Source of the DNA: Pholiota molesta
Taxonomy: Eukaryota > Basidiomycota > Agaricomycetes > Agaricales > Strophariaceae
DNA: 64,000 bases
Assembly: GCA_014925825.1 (NCBI GenBank)
Contig: JACGCK010000018.1
Span: forward strand, 1 to 64,000
Direction of reading: 5' to 3'
In this document: positions 24,301-37,002 of the stretch, piece by piece
How positions within the stretch are numbered: the first letter of the stretch is position 1
How the letters are laid out: each line of letters opens with the position of its first letter
Made by a program: the position numbers and the translations under genes
Notes under the pieces: model-generated
Told to the model about the DNA's origin: nothing
Databases searched by the model: none
Seen by the model: only the letters and a program-made list of their open reading frames with translations

Positions 24301-25470
24301 TCCACCCGAATTCACGACCTGTCTCGGCGCGTGTGAGGGGTAGTCGTCAAGGAAGCCACATGTCAGGTTCTTCACGGCGGGCGGCGGCGGGCGGGGTGAA
24401 CATATCAGGGGGCGTCATTTTCATGTCAGAAACCCGAATAGATCATTATTCACGGAAATACATAATGCGAGTAAGTAGATGCGGTACGATACATGGTTAC
24501 CAAGAAATGCGCGAGAGCGATGATGGGAGAACAAGAAAGGTGCGTGCGGAGGAAAACAAAGATGGCCAGATGGGACATACATGGATGCGTGCTATGTGCG
24601 AGAAAGTTGCGGTGATGATGGATGGGCTAATGTGCGATGAGAATGGATCAATGAGTAGGGACGGAAGTGACGATGCGCGAATGACCGAGGGGAGTTAATG
24701 CTGATGATGACAAGGGGCTGGGGACCAGATCGGGATGCGAGGACGGAGGGTGTGTGCAAAAAAGAAGGAAGAAGACAATGGTACGGCGGATATGAATGGG
24801 AGAATTGCAGTATGGGAAGCCACGAGGGAGCATGAAACGGCATGAAAGGGCGATGACGATGAGACGAGCAGTGGCGTACAGATGGATAAAGATATGGTGG
24901 GTGAGACATCACAACATAACGACGTAACGAAGAAGATAACATAACATAGCATAGCGATGATCAACAGTCCAAGAAAGACGGGCGCAGGCCCAAATGGCGA
25001 CTCAGAATAAAATGAAAACAAACAAGGAGACGGGGAACTCGGAAGGCGTCCGAAGAAGGCTACGCCACGGCAAAAAACGACGAAACAAACATAACACGGG
25101 GATTCCAAGAAAGAAGATTCCACCCGCGCCGGCGCGAATTCTGTCGCACGAGGGTGGGCTGCGGCCACGCCACGCTCCGCGATGACAAACGCAGAATCGT
25201 CGGAGGCGAACAAGCCCAAGGCCGAACAGCGGCGACGCCAAACATACGCGAGGAATGAGGTGTATGTATGTTTCCGCAGAAAACATACACATAGGAACAT
25301 TGGAGTGGGAAGGCGCGGCGGCCTGGAAGAACTGTCCACCGTGCGCGGCGACAGCAACGGTTGACACGGGGTGCTGCTGGGACGGCCCTGACGTGAATGT
25401 AAAAAGAAGGAAGGAAGGATTCCTCGAGCACGTAAGCGTGACGCGATGCGAATAAGGTTGAGAAGCAGGG
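24300..25470. other. Strand-biased purine-rich region
   Basis: The plus strand is strongly purine-rich over more than 1 kb; minus-strand frames are therefore Ser/Pro/His/Leu-rich and not credible as proteins. It follows the 3' end of the four-repeat zinc-motif gene and may hold its 3' untranslated region. Confidence 0.4.
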
Positions 25471-25590
25471 GCGATTACGGAGTGCAGGGATGGAGGAAGG
25501 GCGCAATGTCGAAGAGCGCGCAGAAGCATGGCAATTACGGAGTGCAGGGATGGCGGCAGTACGCCATGGCGAAGACAGCGCGCACGCGAC
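25471..25590. repeat. Two-unit 60-bp tandem duplication
   Basis: GCGATTACGGAGTGCAGGGA at 25471 recurs as GCAATTACGGAGTGCAGGGA at 25531, with similar sequence filling each 60-bp unit. It lies just beyond the stop codon at 25606 of the minus-strand gene, so probably in its 3' untranslated region. Confidence 0.7.
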
Positions 25591-25605
25591 CGCATAGCGC
25601 CGCGG

Positions 25606-28413
25606 TCACTCGACGACGCGCACGATATCGCCCTCGAAGACCACTTTGCCGCGCTCAGCAAGCGCCGCGACCGCACGCGCAACCTCAGCGGTGTCGAAAT
25701 CCTCGTGCTTGTCCGGCGGCATCGCGGCGTTGAGGTACGTGAGGAGCGCGGAGACAGAGAGCTCGTCGGCGGGCTCGTATGTGGTGCTGAAGAGATGTGT
25801 AAGGGACGTCTGGATGAAATGTTTTCTGTGGAACAAAAAATATACGAGAATCAGAATCAATTTGGAAACCAAAGAGAAAAAGGAAACGCACCGTCCAGCG
25901 GGCGAATCGAGGTCCGCAAGCCCAACGGGCCACGGGCGGCGGGGCACACCGCGCGCCATCGCCATCGCCAGCCCCGCACCACCACCCGCCCCACCCTCGA
26001 TCTCCTCGATCCACTCCGCCTCCGCATCCGGCTCGCCCTCCGCGTCCGCGTCGTCGCCCGCGCCGCCGTCCCACGCGCGCCCGCCGCCACCCATGCCCAC
26101 GCCCATCGACGGCGCGCCGCGCCCAGACGACGCGGGGCGGTACGTTGCGGACCCGCCCGCTACGGCGTGCGCCATGCGCCCCTGCGCGGTGCTCGCGCCG
26201 TACCCGCCCCGTGGTGCGCGGGCCCGCGCGCGGCGCGCTGCCCGTGGCTACTACTGGCGTGTGCGGTGCCGTTGGCGGGGTGGGGCGCGTGCCGCGCGCG
26301 GTGCGCCGTGGCGGTGTTAGCGCGTGCTGTCTGTGCGTGTGCGGGCGCGCGGCGGGCGCTGTGGTGCGCGTCCTTCGCCGCTGCCTTGCTGCTGCTGCTG
26401 TTGGCCCCGCGTGCGGTGCGGGGGGCTTCGCGTCGGCCGCGCCCGGCCCATCCTCCTCGGACTCCACGTCCACAGCGCCGTCGTCGCCGTCCTCGTCTGC
26501 GCCTGTGGCGCCGGGGCGCGGCCTGAACTTGGCCTCGCCCGCATCGTCGTCGTCGTCGCTGCCCGACACCGACACGCTCGCGGAGCGCGGGAGGCCGTGC
26601 GGCGCACCGCCACCTCCTTCCTCGCCATCGGCGGACATCAGCTCGTCCTCGTCCTCGTCCGCGCGGTGGTGCGCGCGGCCGTACCCGTGGCCGGGGTACC
26701 GCTGCTGGTGGTGCTGGTGGTGGTGCTGCGGGGCGGACGCATATCCAAAGCCGGAGTGCGACGAGGACGACTGCGATTGGTGGTGCGTGGGGTGCGCGGT
26801 GGTGTGGTGGTGCGGCCGGCGACTGGAGGTGTGCGCGAGGTGCGCAGACGCCCCCGGCGCGCCTTTCATGTGCGCCATCTCCGCCGCCTTCGCGTTCCTC
26901 CTCTCACTACACCCAAAAAAAAAACACTCCGTCAGCCACAGCGTCCAAGCACACAAAGAAAAAACAAACGAACACCCACCTCCGCCTCAAACACTTCCCC
27001 GATGCTGCACCCACGGATACGCGCAATAGCTCGAGTCCTGCCTCAGCTGCACCCACTTCGCACACAAACTACAAAAAACCCGGTTCGGCTCCACGCGCCC
27101 GATCAGGCGGTCCGCGCGCAGCGTCGCCGCGCGCTGCTCCGCGTTGCGCCGGCGCGACTCGTGCGCGGGCGCGTAGGTGAGCGGGGTGAGGAGGTATGGG
27201 GACGGCGGGGATGGGGCGTGCGCCAAGCCGGTGGTGGAGGAGGAGGGTGGGGCGGGGGCGAGCGGCGCGAGGGCCGGCGTGCCGTTTTGAGACGCGCCTC
27301 CCGCGGGGCGCGTGCCTGCGGGCTGGGGCGCGGACGGCGAGCGCGGGGAGAGCGAGCCCGCGGGCGCGTGGTGGTGGTCTGCCCCCTCGCCCGCGCCCAG
27401 ACGGGGGCTCGCGTCCCCGGGTGCGGTGGGGGGATGCATGTCCACGGGCTGCCCCGAGGCGCGCCCGCACGCGGCGCGGTGCGAGAGCCAGCGCTGGACG
27501 GCGCCGAGGTGGTCGTCGGGCGGGAGGGAGAGCCAGCGGTCGCAGATGTTGCAGAGCAGGCGCTCGGGGTCGAACTTGCGCACGTCCGGGTCCTTGGCGA
27601 AGAGACTGTTGCGCTCGGAGAGCGCGTATGGGTTCTTGGTCGTGCTTCAGTAGACAGTTAGTTAGTGATGGCAGAATAGGGATGATGGAGGGAGCGTACA
27701 TTTTCTTGGCCAGGCAGCTTTTGCGGTGCGCGTCCCACGGGATGGAGCAGTAGGTGCTGTTGGGGCGCAGCCGGATCCACTTGTCGCAGCTGGCGCAGAG
27801 GACGCGGTACGCCTCGAACTGGCCTACATACGGATCCGCGCGCAGATACTCGATGCGTTCCTCTTCTGTGCGTTTCGCCCGTCGGCGTTTTGGGGGGTGG
27901 GGCCCGGAGGAGGTGGACGGCATGGTGGACCCAGATGCGTGGAGCGCCGTGGATAGGTGCGTGGAGAGCGGGTCCGTGGACGGCGCGTAGGCGATCGGCG
28001 GCGCCGGAGGCCGCTGGGACGCAGCTGGGCTGTGGAGGGGTCAGGGATTGGGGGCATCGGTGAGGGCATCGCGCGTACCAGGTTATCCTGTGTGCCTCCC
28101 AGTGCTTGAGGGTGAAGCCGCCGCTGTCGTCGTCGCGGAATGAGACGCCGGTGCCGCAGGCCTCGCAGATCACGCGACCCGCCTCGTATTCGTCTGGGCG
28201 CCCTGGCCCGGTGGCGGTACCGCTTGAGCTGGCACCGCTGCTGCTGGTGGGAGTAGGCTCGATGGTGGGCTTGCACTGGCTTTTGGGCGAGGGCGGCTCG
28301 GCATCGTCGGTGTCCGAGGCGGGCTCCTTCCGCTTGAGGGGGTTACTGGAAAAAAGGTGAGCAGACGAAGGGAGACGATGAGGAGACGTACGCAGGGGAC
28401 GGGAGGAAGGCAT
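25606..28413 (-). CDS. Protein with four Cys-Cys-His-Cys motifs
   Basis: Not a family I can name. Exons 28079-28413, 27700-28029, 26980-27644, 25892-26906 and 25606-25825. Four units share C-x2-C, 16-19 residues, W-x2-H-x3-C: CEACGTGVSF...WEAHRITC, CASCDKWIRL...WDAHRKSC, CNICDRWLSL...WLSHRAAC and CSLCAKWVQL...WVQHRGKC. The last Cys of unit 1 is created exactly by splicing. This predicts four zinc sites; DNA, RNA or protein binding cannot be told apart. A long disordered His/Ser/Asp-rich region follows, then a conserved-looking helical end HFIQTSLTHLFSTTYEPADE...VVFEGDIVRVVE. Three G/C runs (26997-27000, 26420-26425, 26207-26210) each need one added base; then the product is 855 residues. Very GC-rich. 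Confidence 0.7.
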
Positions 28414-28611
28414 GGTCGGTGGGTGGAGGCCCTCGGGCTGGTGGTTTAAGTAAAGTCTTCTTATTCGGTCGACAAGTAACAGAACGCTTATATGTCATTC
28501 CCATAGCTTTGTATTCGCACTCCGCTATTCGTATCGTCGAATGCCGTAAGTTGACTCGCATTCTTCATTAACTATTCCTCTTTCCAATTCCAAACACACT
28601 ATGTTGGCCTC

Positions 28612-29094
28612 TCATTTCGGGTCACGCCTCAATTTCCTCGGGCGATCGAGATCTAGATACGTCGACGTAACAGGGCGGCGCTTCTCGTCCCTACTTGGGT
28701 CACATACATGCTTAGGGGACAGGCGTATGTCGTCGGACCATGGGCTCGCTGGGAGGCGCATTGCCTTTTCCAGTAGCCCCTTCCTCATTCTGTCCTCCCG
28801 CTCGCCTATGAAAAACACACTCCCAGGGCTGTGCGCACACCCTTCGCGTACGTGTCCACCCAAACATTGACCCACGCACGCGGCCCGCTGCCCGGGCCAG
28901 CGCCTGTCCACCTCGTTCTTTGTATGCCACTCCACGCCGCCGCCCGCGTTCCGAGGAGATGAAAGCAGCCCATACGTGTTGCACATGCATATGACTGTTC
29001 CAGAATCCCACCCGCTGAACACGAAGAACGAACTGTCGAAAGGAAAAAAGGAAAAAGGAAAAAAAGGAAAGCGCGAAACCTTCTCTGACGCCAT
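28612..29094 (-). CDS. Uncertain hypothetical protein
   Basis: A 160-residue minus-strand frame, upstream of and parallel to the zinc-motif gene. Coding-like stretches include GWDSGTVICMCNTYGLLSS, VEWHTKNEVDRRWPGQRAAC and a charged tail CDPSRDEKRRPVTSTYLDLD ending RPRKLRRDPK. The N-terminal third is Phe/Pro-rich and looks like intron (poly-pyrimidine) rather than exon, so the start is unreliable. No domain is recognised. Confidence 0.35.
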   Translation of the reverse strand: MASEKVSRFPFFPFSFFPFDSSFFVFSGWDSGTVICMCNTYGLLSSPRNAGGGVEWHTKNEVDRRWPGQRAACVGQCLGGHVREGCAHSPGSVFFIGEREDRMRKGLLEKAMRLPASPWSDDIRLSPKHVCDPSRDEKRRPVTSTYLDLDRPRKLRRDPK

Positions 29095-29449
29095 GTTTTG
29101 GCAACCCAGAACCCTATTTGAGCGATCGCAGGCGGATCAGTCACACGCCTGCCTCGCCTTATCGCCCCTCTCGCTGCACCGCGCTCGATGCAGATGCAGA
29201 TCTGCGCTCGCGCGACTACTTGGAGGCACAGATCTCATCCGCGCCCCATCACGCTTCCCCTCCTGCCCATGCCCTTTCGCGGGACCCCAGCGCCACCCCC
29301 CATTCGGCCTAGTCTCCTCGATCTCCATGTCCAGCTGCCAGAGATCGTGCGTGCGTCGGCGCGCGCGGGGGGGGCGCCGACCCCCAACGCGCGCAACATT
29401 CGCCACCCCCACGTCCACGTACGGCCAGGTCATAGAACATCTGAACAAC

Positions 29450-32400
29450 AGCTCCCATAATGAAATCTCACGTCACACCACAGTCCCTTACGTGAACCGT
29501 TGCGCTACGTCAGTACGGCCGCCGGGGCGTTGGCGCGGGTGGTGGGTGGGTCGTTCGCCCATCTTCCAGTCGTCTTCCAGTTCCAATTTCCAAATCTTAC
29601 TTCTGTCGATTCCCGAGCATAATTCTATCGCCGTATGTATGTACCCAAACGATGTTCTCCCAGATGAAAATTCGTGATCGAAGTTGATATTCCATTACGC
29701 TGGCATCCGTCATCCTCTGTACTTTCCTGGTTCGCGACCAATTCGCGACACTGGTTAGTGCGGACGTTGGCGGTCATTAATGCGACTATTATAGGACATA
29801 TGTAATGGGTAGTTGTTATCGCCCATGTGTTATGTATACCTAGAGTTCTTTTAGGGCCGCGCAGTATGTCATCCACCGTCAGCTACTTCGCCATGGCGCA
29901 GATGAATATGATCAACGTTTGCCTTATGAACGGCTCTTACTTTCCTTTCATCATAGTAGCGTGTCCTAGTGTCGCTGATCTGATCCCAATGCTCATAGGT
30001 CTTAGGATATGTATATGTAGCGCGTCTATGTCCTCCGACACGAAATGAGCAATCTAGTGTCATAGAATACAGCGATGGGCCTAATCAATGTCTGCACGGA
30101 GCTTGCATCCCCCACCGCACGATCGTATGCCCTTCTCCCGCGATCCCAACACCAGACGCATGCAGTACCGCGGACCATGACAGAAACAGAAGGCTGGCTG
30201 GCAGCGCATCTCGATCGTATCTGCTATGCTCGCCACTGCTACATTCGCTTTCACGGTTTTTGGTATAGAAAACACGAACGAACAATAGAAATTTCAAATA
30301 CTACATAATATCCATACTGAAACGGACGACGACGCATATAATTCCGCGCATATATCGCGCATATACCTGCTATGGGCAATCTGGTACAAGATCCCCCGAA
30401 AGTGATCTCACTCCGTCGCATGCACCCAATCCCCGGGACCGCAGTTGCACTATCCGCTTCAATCCCCCCGTCAGTTATACTCGAGTCATAACACACCTAC
30501 TCAACCCCTCCCGTCGCGCAGCAGAACAATAGCGTGTCTACGTGTGTCAGTCCCGCTCGGGCCAAGCGCGTAAAGGAAGAGTTACGGCGCCCCGACATCG
30601 GCGGCGGCGGTGCGCGGCTGCCCAGTCGCCTCCGCACGTATGCCGCCCGCCAGGTTCCGCGCGCTGCTGGGTATACGGCGGACATAAGTATGTACGCAAC
30701 CGAGTACTACTCATACGGATGCCTGTTCGCGGTAGTCTGAATATCATGAGATGGAAGCACGGCCGCGGAGGGTGCGGTGTCATACCCTACATCGCGCGAT
30801 AGGGTTGTCATCGGGTGTGCATATGTCCTCTCTACCCTCGTATTAAGCTCGACGGAAGACGGAAGACGGAAGGCGGGGGATGACGCCAGCGTGGGGATGC
30901 GGATGCTGACAGAACGCGCGCTAGCGCCGCTAGGAAATGGAGGCCGCCTGCAGACACTGGTGTGTTGCATGATCCAACTGCTATGTGTGGACCGCACTAC
31001 ACAGTTTGGTGCCTGATGGCGTACGTAGTAGTATGTGCACAGTGCACGATGGGATGGGAACGGGCCATTAAAGTGAATTAACGACTAGCTTTGGGTATGA
31101 AGACACTGACACATAGACGAGTGATGTTTGGGAAGCATGAGACTACAATGGTAAGTTTGACTCACTAATGCATGTATTACAAAATCGAAGACCTGTGTCA
31201 TCTGTATCGGGTTTCTGTCCGAGTCACTGATATAATGCGCCGCGCGTTTATTGTCTGCCTGCGCACATGCATGTAGTTGGCAATCCGCATATATACTATA
31301 CTATAATACAGTCTTCCCAATGCAGTGGAATGTTATCCAACGGATACATTCCTGGAATTATCGATCGAAGCGCTCCGTCACATTACTTGATGGAAGACAG
31401 ATAAATATGCAGACAGACAGACAAGACAGACAGACACAGACTAATGCTATTCCCTTACTTACTTCCTCTCCACTCGGCGCATATCTTCCGACTTTTCATC
31501 AATCAAAGCCAAGCGCAGCGACAACCTCAAGAACGGATCCACGCGTCACGGTGACGCACGCACTGACACCCATTCCAAAAGTAAACCGAGTTGCCATATC
31601 GGGTGCGCCCGATCGATGAGGGTCCGCGGAATACGGAGATTGGGGGAGGGGCGCGCGCAGCTACATAGGCGGATGGCGCTGCAGCCCGGAAGCGGCTGGG
31701 GCGCAGAGACAGACATACGTAGACGTGTGGTGAGCCAGAGTGACTGTCAATGCGGAGAGTCTGTCTTTGTCGCCCAAACCCAAACGCTGTCGGAATTCCG
31801 AGGAGTGGATGCTTGATGACTAGAGAAAAAGTGGCATATGAACGGACCGTTGGAGCGAATGAGTTTTGAGGAGCCCGTTCTTCTCCTTTGGCCGACAAAT
31901 AGAGTCGCAGAAGGAGGGCAAGAAGACAGACTTATGCGCGTTATGCATAGCGTTACAAGGGTGGTGATAAAGTGCACACTAATCATATTACGGACCTTAT
32001 CAAAACGCACGCATGTAATAATCATGTAGCCAGACCTAGAGCAAGCTGTGGTCATACAACGCCTTCCTTTCCGAGAATCTAGGACAAGGTTCACATGTAA
32101 CAAGAGTGTTTGATTCGCAGAAGGACATTAAGATTGAACAGTGCGTCGTGATGGTACGAAAAGGTGTACATGTCGCATATACCGTATGATACCCCCACCA
32201 CAAGTCGACGTCGCGCGTTCTCACATGCTCGCACCAGCGTTCTGATTCATGAAAACCACCACACTCGGGTGTTGGTCAGCGCCCCTCAGGAGGTAGTTTT
32301 GGAGCTACTGCCCTCTGCGCATCTGAAGAATTTTTCATGTCAGCCATGTCACCTCGGTGGGAGAATCCACCGATGAGTATACCGAAATCAAACGACAGCG

Positions 32401-33660
32401 AGTGCGGACATACGGAATATCCTCATCGGAAGACCTCAGGTTCTGTAACACAGAAGTCTAGGTAAGCCTCGAATGCAGATTTACCTCACTCCATCAACTG
32501 TTCATTCGACAAAAATTGGAAATCGCAGGATCCAATTAATGCTGTATCTCCGTATGCTGTATGACGGCCCACATGTAGCTTTCTCTTGCTCCTATGTTTG
32601 CCTTTACTGAAATGAAAGCATATATGTGGGCGTTTTTTGGCGGATCTCCTATAAGGATTTAATAAAATGACCGGGAGGCAACTCGCCGGTGAGTATATGC
32701 ACGGTACAATTATAGACATGTTGCGCAAGGAACGGATGTCAAGAAGCGCTGGACGGTCGCAGTAGTGGTTTGAAACGTGTGATGCTCACTTTTTGTCAGT
32801 AAGTGTCAATATAGGAGCGCTGGTAGATTAAAAAATGACGATTGAGCAATGAGGATGAAGGAAGATTCAAATAATAGAACCGCCTCTAAGACATTTCCCA
32901 CATACTACATTCTTCCCAGATAGTGTCAATTCCACGTTCATATGTCTCAAGCATGCAGAGCGCAACAAAATAGTCTACGGGATTATGTCAAACTGCGCGA
33001 TGGACAGGAATACACGATACTAGATATGGGCAGGTGAGAGTATACTTCTACCTCAGTTTTGTACAAGAAACCTCTTCCAGAAAGAACGACGATGTGATGG
33101 ATCGTTCCGAAAACATGTTCCATGTCCTATCCTGAAGGGGAAAATAGAGGACGAGGTCCTCGAGTACCTTCCTGCGCTTGAGCTATCACCCAGTACTGCT
33201 GTTCGCTTTGCTTTACGGCGCCTATCTCAGCAACACACACCTATCCCAATCTTTCGGGATCGACAACATCAAATGCGACTATCACTGTGTCGCTATCCTG
33301 CCCAGCGCATTAACGAATGTTCGGATACGAGAGCGCGAACGTACTCAAGAAAGGTACCAATTGCCTGAATAAGAATAGCCAGTTGTTACGGCGGTTACGG
33401 CCTAAGAATGAGCCGTCTAACTCTCAAAGGGGCAAATCAGACGAGACAGTTTGCAATTCCGGTGCGAACAAGTAACTTCCGCAAGCATCACCAGCAGCAG
33501 TCCACCCGTGAAAGGCCGATAAGTCAACAATCGCGCACCTCAAGCGTTAGCTGGGCAGCGACCAGACAAGACGCCCAATGACACCATACCAGCTTCCCCA
33601 GTCTACGTCAGGAGATCCGGAACCTGTACAATCGTGGAGACAGAAACACTGGTCGACTGC
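29450..33660. other. Gene-poor stretch
   Basis: Only short, overlapping frames without motifs. A (CAGA)n microsatellite sits at about 31408-31440. Nothing else could be supported. Confidence 0.45.
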
Positions 33661-33661
33661 G

Positions 33662-33958
33662 TCAGAGGTCTCGCAAGGGAAGAAAGAGTTCAACATGGGT
33701 CGCTGGAGTTGCGCGGTAAAGGCCGGTGGTAAAGTTCAAAAGCGAGTGGCCAAGAGACGTTGGAGCTTGTGTCAATGTCGAACGTAGCGTCAATATTTCA
33801 AGAAGATCGTTGGATTTCAAAGCCGTCGCATGCTGAGATAAAGCATAAGGGCATATGCAGACTTCCCGAGAGGAGGCGACGGAGTTGGCGACGACAGGTC
33901 GGACAGTTGTGGTAACAGTTACAGTTGGAGGTGGCATCACATTGGTCGTGTTTGTCAA
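33662..33958 (-). other. Exon-like remnant with NTTN motif
   Basis: The minus strand reads KLLTNTTNVMPPPTVTVTTT and stays open for about 98 residues. The first part recurs near 37.98 kb (KLLTNTTNLLMPP) and, more diverged, in the dispersed repeats at 2.9, 4.0 and 49.5 kb. Probably a fragment of a repeated gene family; function unknown. Confidence 0.35.
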
Positions 33959-34613
33959 AAGCTTCTATGAGTTCCCACACTCGCGATTTCGGCAAGTTAT
34001 CGGCCCACTGATCGCTCTTTTGTTTCCCACCGCATCCAAGTCCAAAGAATCGCCTCCCCAGCGCCCCAGAGCGTTACTTATTCTTCTTCAAGTCGTCATA
34101 AGTATATCCCATGCCGTGCCTCTTGCTTTCTTGAGGGGGCAAAGTTGATCAAACGTCTTAGTCACACTCGAAGACCGCTAATGACCTTGGCCGAGCCCAT
34201 GCTCGCAGAAAGGGAAAGGGAAGCGTCCAATGCGCATGTCGATTGTGGTGGGTGCAAGATTCAAGACTCGTCACTTAAATGGAATAGCTAGAGGTTCCGA
34301 ACGGGAATTCTTGTCGGAGCGCTTAACAATGTCATTTTGTTTGGACGTATATAGTAATTTGCTCCTAACATTATGGTACTACGCTATATGTGCGGTTACA
34401 GGCTTACGAATGTCAGAGTTGTATTATATAATAGTAGAACAAATCAACAAGAATCCTGCAACAATCCCTGTAGATTAACAGAACTCGAACACAACTACAA
34501 TGTTCATGTATATAGCGAAAGATTATTCAAAGATTATTGTCAGAATTAAATCGGCGATGGGTATGGATACAAGAGGGAATAATATTCACGGAAGAGAATA
34601 GTATCAAAACGGA

Positions 34614-35382
34614 TTAGGATCGAAAGCCGCCAACGAACTGATTATCTTTGCCAGCGGTATGCGCAGCAGGCGGAGGCCCCTGTGGCTGTAAATTTTAGAA
34701 GGAAAATCAGTAACCACGAACGTCGAACGAATGTAAATTGCAGTAGGAACACACCGCGGCGTAAGCGCCTTGATTATCACTCTGAACTTGAGGAGGTCCC
34801 GACGGCTGCGAAGTCGGAGAAAGAATCGTTTGGCTGCGACGTCATGAAGAAGGATGAAATACAAATGACGTACTGCGGCAAATTCGCGCCCGTATCCCGC
34901 GTCTTGGCCGTATGTAGGAGGCGGGGCGGCCCCATTCTGACCTGGGTAATAGTCGGGGTAATAGGGCGTCTGCGATTGAGGCTGGGCGCCGTTCGCGTTG
35001 TAGTTGTTCGTGCCTTGACCAGCAGCGTGTTTGCCGTTATAACCGACGTTCGATCGACCCCATAGGCCGCCGAACATTGGTTTGGGGTCATGCTGCGTGG
35101 GTCCGCCGCCTCCAGGGCCCGTGGGCGTGGATTTACGAGCACGTCGACGACGAGCCATCATGAGGCATACAGATATGAAGAGCAAGAGAACAAGGCCGGC
35201 TAAGGGAATGGAGTCATGAGTATGTTTCAATGGATCAAGGTCCTTTGGAAATGCGCACCAACAATACATCCTGCGATGATCCCTCCTCGTGAGCTTGTCC
35301 TTCTCCGGCGAGTGGGTAGTGCATAAACGGGTCGAGCTAGCAGAGCAGAGAGGACGAAGATAGAGGCTAGCTGTTGGCTCAT
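34614..35382 (-). CDS. RCR-like single-pass membrane protein B
   Basis: Paralogue of the gene at 19.9 kb. Exons 35259-35382 (124 nt, same as A), 34874-35199, 34755-34805 (51 nt, same as A) and 34614-34685, with introns at the same places, give 190 residues. N-terminal signal-like MSQQLASIFVLSALLARPVYA, a membrane segment (GGIIAGCIV joined to AGLVLLLFISVCLMM), basic ARRRRARKS, then a Gly/Pro/Tyr-rich tail with PPPTYGQDAGYG and an end NQFVGGFRS. The tail is shorter than in A around the Asn/Tyr-rich part. Rcr-like assignment rests on layout (signal, one membrane pass, basic flank, PY motif), not on a clear sequence match. Confidence 0.75.
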
Positions 35383-36294
35383 GGTGAGTGAATTGTACGA
35401 TTGGCCGAATCTTGGTGTTATAACGTTGATAGTGGCGAATCCATCGACGTCATCTATGTGATTCTCACACCACGCTGGAGTATCAGTACGCACTTGTAGC
35501 TTAATCTCTTCCAGGCGACATTATCTTGAACGCGTCATACACCCATCACACGCAATGGCCAGGCCGAGAATAGATGTCACTACTCTGAGGAACTTCTAGG
35601 TTTTGACGGTTGAAGGAGTGGGAACAAGGGAGCAAATACATTCCAGTGTAATTTTGTGAAGTGTTTAGCAACAAATCGACAGTAGATGAGCACTCCAGAA
35701 TACTACTACGCGGGCAATGAGAAAAGGCAGTGGCCCAGCAGTGAGGTGCGTGAGGGTGCGTGAAGGTGCGTGCACTCACTTTCACTCATTTTCGACTCAC
35801 ACTCACTCACCGTGACTCACGTCACTCACTTTTTCGGCCGGCAGTGACCCCGGCAACTTCGGCAGCAAGTTCCCACCGTCTCAACTACACCTCCCAAACA
35901 CCTCCCATTGCAAAATCACCGCGCGAAAACTGCACAAGAGATACGGGTAGTATATAACTCTTCTCCATCGATTCTATATGTATATAGCTACCCTCAAAAA
36001 CTGTTTTCTTAACAAATAAGTTACCTCCAGAGGCTGTATAAGTGTAAAGGATATCCATGTGTGCTTCAATTAAGTACACTGAGTCCGGCAGGCGCATACT
36101 GCGACAGCTCACGATGAATGACGTCAAAAAGTCAATGAAGGGGTTTGGGTCTGGAAAGTGTCGGGCAAGCGAAGCGCTTGCGAGGCGCTCAGCACAGCCT
36201 AAGTTACCCTTTGTGTAATTGGTGTGAATTACATCAAATTACATGTAAGGTTGTGAGTATACAACCTTGGACACTCCACAAGTGCGTACGTACC

Positions 36295-36600
36295 ACACTT
36301 CACCGCGCACTCCTCACGCACCCTCACGCACTCTTCACGCGCTTTCACGCACTCTCACTCACTTTTGCTCACGCACTCACGCACTCTCACGCACCTTCAC
36401 GCACCTTCACGCACCTTCACGCACCCTCACGCACTTTTACATATCCTCACTCATCCTCACTCGTCTATCACTGATCCTCACTGATATATCACTCATTTAT
36501 TGAGAAGTAAGTGCACTTATCACTCACTTGTATTTTCCCTTCACTTACACTCACTCACTTTTTTTTTTTTTCTGCACTTGCACTCACTCACTTGGATTTC
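36295..36600. repeat. Internal CTCACGCAC array
   Basis: Tandem, imperfect units of TCACGCAC grade into TCACTCAC; four nearly perfect CACGCACCTT units sit near 36390-36425. Orientation is opposite to the left terminal array of the same element. Confidence 0.75.
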
Positions 36601-36977
36601 ACCCACAGTTACACACTTACATCCTCAATCTCGCACTTACATGACCGAATAATAATTATATTTAAGTTTGGACTGTGATTGATGTTTGTTTTGCGCTTGT
36701 CGGTGAGTCGACAATGGTCATTGTCAAATTCCATTGCTTGAGCCACTAAGTGGCACATAGTTATTGGCCCTTTCTCTATTTATTAGGCGCTGTCTAACAG
36801 TGGGTAATTACTCATATATAACTATCTTCAAAACAATTTGCCACCCTTCGAGAGCAGCGGACGTACAGAAGACGTACTGAGCCCGAACGCCACGCCTTCG
36901 CGGGCGGAAAGGACGCACGAGCTCTCGCGCGCTAGCTGGCAGGCTTCGCGGAGGCTGGACGCGTTCCACGACGCCGC

Positions 36978-37002
36978 CAACACCAACACCAACACCAACA
37001 CC
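36978..37002 (+). repeat. (AACACC)n microsatellite
   Basis: Four tandem CAACAC-type units inside the 2.1-kb element. They lie in an open frame (36838-37203) that would read alternating Asn-Thr, but that frame has no recognisable domain. Confidence 0.6.

Noticed and set aside
25528..27661. Very long plus-strand open frames (25528-26526, 26145-27029, 26324-27661)
   Set aside because: Low-complexity Arg/Ala/Pro translations opposite the four-motif gene, whose own strand has splice sites and conserved cysteines.
28347..28391. Possible intron GTACGT...TTTTCCAG near the start of the four-motif gene
   Set aside because: Splicing it would shift the frame away from NPLKRKEPASDTDD; the unspliced sequence is open, so it was not used.
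14200..34500. LTR retrotransposons in the gene-poor stretches
   Set aside because: No reverse transcriptase, integrase or protease-like translation and no paired long direct repeats were noticed; very old remnants cannot be excluded.
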